Shown here piece by piece: positions 7,764 to 10,477 of a DNA stretch of 10,477 nucleotides; positions within the stretch are counted from its first letter, which is position 1; each line of letters opens with the position of its first letter. The notes beneath the pieces are model-generated. The model was not told the origin of the DNA and did no database searches. It saw only the letters and a program-made list of their open reading frames with translations. This DNA is from Goniomonas avonlea (Eukaryota > Cryptophyceae > Goniomonadida > Goniomonadaceae), in contig QUTJ01031232.1 in NCBI GenBank assembly GCA_003573635.1, forward strand, positions 1 through 10,477. The letters run 5' to 3'. A program made the translations under genes and the position numbers.

Positions 7764-10477
7764 GCCGGGGCGAATCATCGGCAGTGTGGCACTCGGGGCT
7801 TTGCCTGCGCGGTGGGGCGTCAGGGCAGTGACAAGCACAAGCGTGCTGCCCGAGAGAGCGCGAGAAAACGCGAAACTGGCGCAAACTTGTTGCAATCGAA
7901 CACTCTCACGTTGGCGCGCCCTAAGTTTTCGGTGGCGTGCCCGAAGTTTTCGGGGACCTCAGGCCTCAGTCACCTTGGTGGCGATGTGAACGAGTAATTC
8001 AAAACCTAGCAACACACGCAGCGAGAGAGCACACAAACACATACCAACAAATAGAGAGAGTACACGCGCGCGTTTGCACACACACACACAACCAACACAC
8101 ACGTGTCCACACAACACCCCGGACAGGCTTGAGTGTCGCGCACCATGTAGTCACTGACAGCGCTCGAGACGCCTCCCCGTCGCGGGCTGCTGTTGCCGCG
8201 CAGGCCTGGCACCCCGCCCTGCCGCACAGCACTCGGCGAGCACCCGTGCTGCACGCCGCGTGTCACAGTAAATCATGCGCAAACACACACTGGGACGCGG
8301 TGCCCTAATCGTGTCGTGTGTCACAGGACATCATGCGCACCAGCACACACTGGGACGCGGTGGTCTAACCGCGTCGGCCCACACGACTCACACGCACTCC
8401 TTCCACTCCTCCTTCCACTCCTCCTTCCACTCCTCCTTCCACTCCTCCTTCCACTCCTCCTTCCACTCCTCCTTCCACTCCTCCGCACGCCCAAAAATGC
8501 TCATTCGTATCAAAATGACTCCATTGTACAACGCGCACAGAGATGTCAGCAAAACACAGTCTCACATCACCCGTCCGGCACCGACTGCGCCCTGCCCGGT
8601 GCCTGAAGGCACCAACACTGTGCCTGGTGCCCTACCTGGTGCATGAAGGCTCTCTTAGCGCGCGCCCGCAGCCGAAACTCCTTTTTCCTGCGGGCGGGCG
8701 AGTTCTCCTTGTTCCCCAAGTTGATCGGCTCCTGCTCCACACTCAAGGGCTGGATCTCGGCAGGAGGGTCTGCAAGGGGGCAAGCGTGAGACCTGCTCCC
8801 TCTCGCCCACGAATCTCGGCAGGAGGTCCACCGTCGGTAAGTTTGTCACCATGGGACGTAAACCCCTAGGGCTCTGTGGCAGTCTCGTAAATCTGAGATG
8901 CCCCGGCGGCTCCCCCACAACGGCCACAGTCCTGCCCTCCTCGCTCCAAGATGTCCGTTGAAGTTATCACACACTGCCTTTCGGGGATATTGCTGGCCGG
9001 TCTACAACATGGAGTTTGCGTGAATGTCTGAGCTACGAAACACATGTCGTCAGCACATAGCCCTTGGAGAGATCTCGCGTGCAGCCCCTCAGCCCCTTAC
9101 GTGTGCAGCACTCTCAGACAGCGCACCTTTCTTCTCGAAGTACTTGTTGTTCTCGACAGGGGCAAAGGCGACGCTTCTCCTTCTCGAGCGCGCGAGGCCC
9201 TCTCGCAGTCGTAAGTTTTCCTTCTCAAGGACGCGCACTCGCTCCTCTGACTGCCTGTGGAGGGTCCTACAGGACTGTGTCACCAACCCATGCACTGTCA
9301 TCAAGCTCCAAGTGCTTCAGAGGTGACAGGTCAGGTCGAGAATCCGAGGGCAAACTCTACACCCGACCGACACCTCCCGTGAGCACACTTGGTCCCCCAG
9401 CAGGCAGGCACATCCCCTGCTGACGGCCACCTCTCGCCATGTCAGGCTCTGAAAAACAAAAACAAAACCCTAAACCCTAAACCCTAAACCCTAAACCCTG
9501 AACCCTGAACCCTGGCCTCAACCTTCACCCTTCAAACCTCATCCTTCAAACCCGCAGCCTTGTTCTCACTCCAACGCGCGAGCACCGCACCTGCTCACGG
9601 CGAGCTCTCGCTGCAGGTGCGCAACCACCTCCTCCACAATCGCGGGGTTCTTGTTCGCCAGTCCAGTCGTCGAGCGACTCGACGCCAGCACCTTGGGAGG
9701 CTTGCCCTGCGACCACTCGCCAGAGGAGCCCTGCGCGCCGGTCAGGCGGCCACAACATGCGTCACTGTGTCTTGGATTTGGACGGCTGGCGTGTTGCGCG
9801 CCGCACAAGGCCGGGCTGGGTTTGCCCCAGCCGCAACCAAATACAAAGAATTTCTCAGCACCACAAAACAGTCAGCGTAACGGTGAGCACAAGCAGGGGC
9901 CGAGCAGCAAACGGACGCACAGTCGCACTGCCGCAGCCCCAGGAGTTCCAGCTCTCGGAGTTGGGAGTGCTCGCCGCGGCAACCCCAAGGCTGTCGTCGG
10001 CTCCTGCCACTCCGGTCTCTCTCCCCCACCGCTGTCCCTGCATGTGCGCGCGAGTTAGAATTCGTTTCTGCCAACCGCACCGCGTTCCGTCGTTGCAGAA
10101 CATTCCATGCTTGCGACATTCACGTTCGCATCCAGTGTTCAGGCAATACATTCGTGTCTGCGAAACTGAAACCGCGACAGAACAGAAAGGACAGAAAAGC
10201 AAAAGAAAGGAACGCCAACCATTGTGGTTAGACATCTCAGCGTTGCAAGTTGAGCGTCACCTCGCTCCGTGAACAACGCACAAAACTTGGTCAACAAAGC
10301 GCGCACCACATGAGAGTGCGAGAAAGCAACGCGCCTGGTCACACAAGAGAGTGCGAGAAAGCAATGCGCCTGGTCACACAAGAGAGTGCGAGAAAGCAAC
10401 GCGCCTGGTCACTGCCGGCCGCCCAGTTGCCTGCGTGCCCGTCGAGCTCAGCCTTGGTCGCGTCGCCTGGCACACCA
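7753..10477 (-). CDS. Unrecognised coiled-coil, Ser/Pro-rich protein with KEN motif; 5' end outside the window
   Basis: Function unknown. Eight exons are proposed, in transcript order: 10477-10413 (partial), 10165-10081, 10037-9929, 9730-9599, 9250-9127, 8769-8636, 8248-8144, 8005-7974, then a terminal piece 7804-7753 ending in TAA (nine segments including the partial first). Phases agree at every join (1, 2, 0, 0, 1, 0, 0, 2), giving at least 278 residues. In that numbering: a Cys-rich stretch with YCLNTGCERECRKHGMFC at about 26-43, a Gly/Pro/Ala-rich linker (51-95), a likely coiled coil at 117-150 (EERVRVLEKENLRLREGL), a basic Arg/Lys run, then NLGNKENSPARRKKEFRLR (189-207) with a KEN and an SP site, and a Ser/Pro-rich tail. 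KEN can act as a degradation signal recognised by the anaphase-promoting complex, but three residues alone prove nothing. Best supported are 9730-9599, 9250-9127 and 8769-8636. The first exon and the last three are weaker. Alternatives: donor at 9590 joined to acceptor 9254 (adds a few residues), and another 3' end reading FELLVHIATKVTEA to a TGA near 7963. Confidence 0.6.
8077..8102. repeat. CA microsatellite in an intron
   Basis: An interrupted CACACA run lies within the proposed intron 8006-8143 of the minus-strand gene, so it reads TG-rich in that transcript, before the TTGCTAG acceptor at about 8006-8012. I see no coding signal. Confidence 0.6.
8260..8375. repeat. 58-bp tandem duplication
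   Basis: Two diverged copies run from 8260 and 8318. Both begin GTGTCACAG, contain ATCATGCGCA and share CACACACTGGGACGCGGTG. They lie in the proposed intron 8249-8635 of the minus-strand gene, next to its acceptor. Several substitutions separate the copies, so the duplication is older than the 60-bp one at 6090. Confidence 0.85.
8401..8484. repeat. 12-bp minisatellite TTCCACTCCTCC, seven copies
   Basis: Seven perfect copies of TTCCACTCCTCC make an 84-bp pure pyrimidine-plus-A tract. It lies in the same proposed intron (8249-8635) as the 58-bp duplication. All three plus-strand frames stay open across it because the unit has no stop, giving Phe-His-Ser-Ser or Leu-rich repeats that I do not regard as protein. 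Confidence 0.95.
9468..9513. repeat. Interstitial TTTAGGG-type telomere repeat
   Basis: Four perfect CCCTAAA units (9468-9495) are followed by two CCCTGAA variants and a final CCCT. Read on the minus strand this is (TTTAGGG)n. It lies inside the proposed intron 9251-9598 of the minus-strand gene and is flanked by coding exons on both sides, so it is internal and not a chromosome end. Degenerate CCTTCAAACC-like words continue to about 9552. Confidence 0.92.
10312..10412. repeat. 35-bp tandem repeat, 2.9 copies
   Basis: Copies start at 10312, 10347 and 10382, each beginning GAGAGTGCGAGAAAGCAA and containing GCGCCTGGTCAC; only one base differs (T at 10365 in the middle copy). On the minus strand each copy contains GTGACCAGG, and the copy nearest the right edge supplies the GT of the proposed donor at 10412-10411 of the minus-strand gene. 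Confidence 0.93.

Noticed and set aside
8193-8646. Two overlapping plus-strand open frames with His-Ser-Ser-Phe or Leu-Pro repeats
   Set aside because: The length comes from the 12-bp minisatellite; the flanks are a tandem duplication and, on the other strand, a better exon (8636-8769).
8655-8927. 90-codon minus-strand open frame
   Set aside because: It overlaps the 8636-8769 exon in another frame and crosses its acceptor; the spliced frame containing NKENSPARRKK is far more protein-like.
9468-9513. True chromosome end
   Set aside because: The repeat array is only about 46 bp, contains variants, and is flanked on both sides by exon-like sequence.

Overview
The window looks like nuclear DNA from a microbial eukaryote. 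Two multi-exon genes can be rebuilt by hand from GT...AG introns with mostly -GCAG or -YAG acceptors. The exons have GC-rich third codon positions. The non-coding DNA is full of microsatellites, minisatellites and short dispersed repeats. A short internal array of CCCTAAA (TTTAGGG-type telomere repeat) fits green algae or plants, several alveolates, cryptophytes and some other protists, but does not identify the lineage. Two N characters show this is an unfinished assembly.

Layout. Bases 1-2416 hold no gene I can support: there are palindromes, an 18-bp tandem repeat, a dispersed repeat family, CA/CT microsatellites and a perfect 12-bp stem-loop. Bases 2417-5927 (+) carry a nine-exon gene, read here as about 518 residues. 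It is a P-loop NTPase with Walker A in exon 1, two hydrophobic, possibly membrane-spanning segments in exons 3-4, and Walker B in exon 5. That order resembles the KAP family of membrane-inserted P-loop NTPases. All eight introns fall in phase 0. Bases 5928-7752 lie between the genes and hold a 60-bp tandem repeat, a 52-bp-spaced duplication, a (CT)48 tract and a possible decayed or extra coding piece at 7079-7342. Bases 7753-10477 (-) carry a second gene that enters from beyond the right edge. I rebuild eight exons with consistent phases. It is an unrecognised protein of at least 278 residues with a Cys-rich stretch, a Ser/Pro-rich linker, a short coiled coil and a basic segment containing KEN.

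The two genes converge, tail to tail. Nothing in the sequence shows that they work together. Several repeats sit at gene-structure landmarks of the minus-strand gene: a 35-bp tandem array begins at a splice donor, a telomere-like array lies in an intron just before an acceptor-like tract, and a palindromic minisatellite overlaps the proposed stop codon.

All exon joins come from reading frame, splice consensus and phase agreement only; no transcript or homology search was available.
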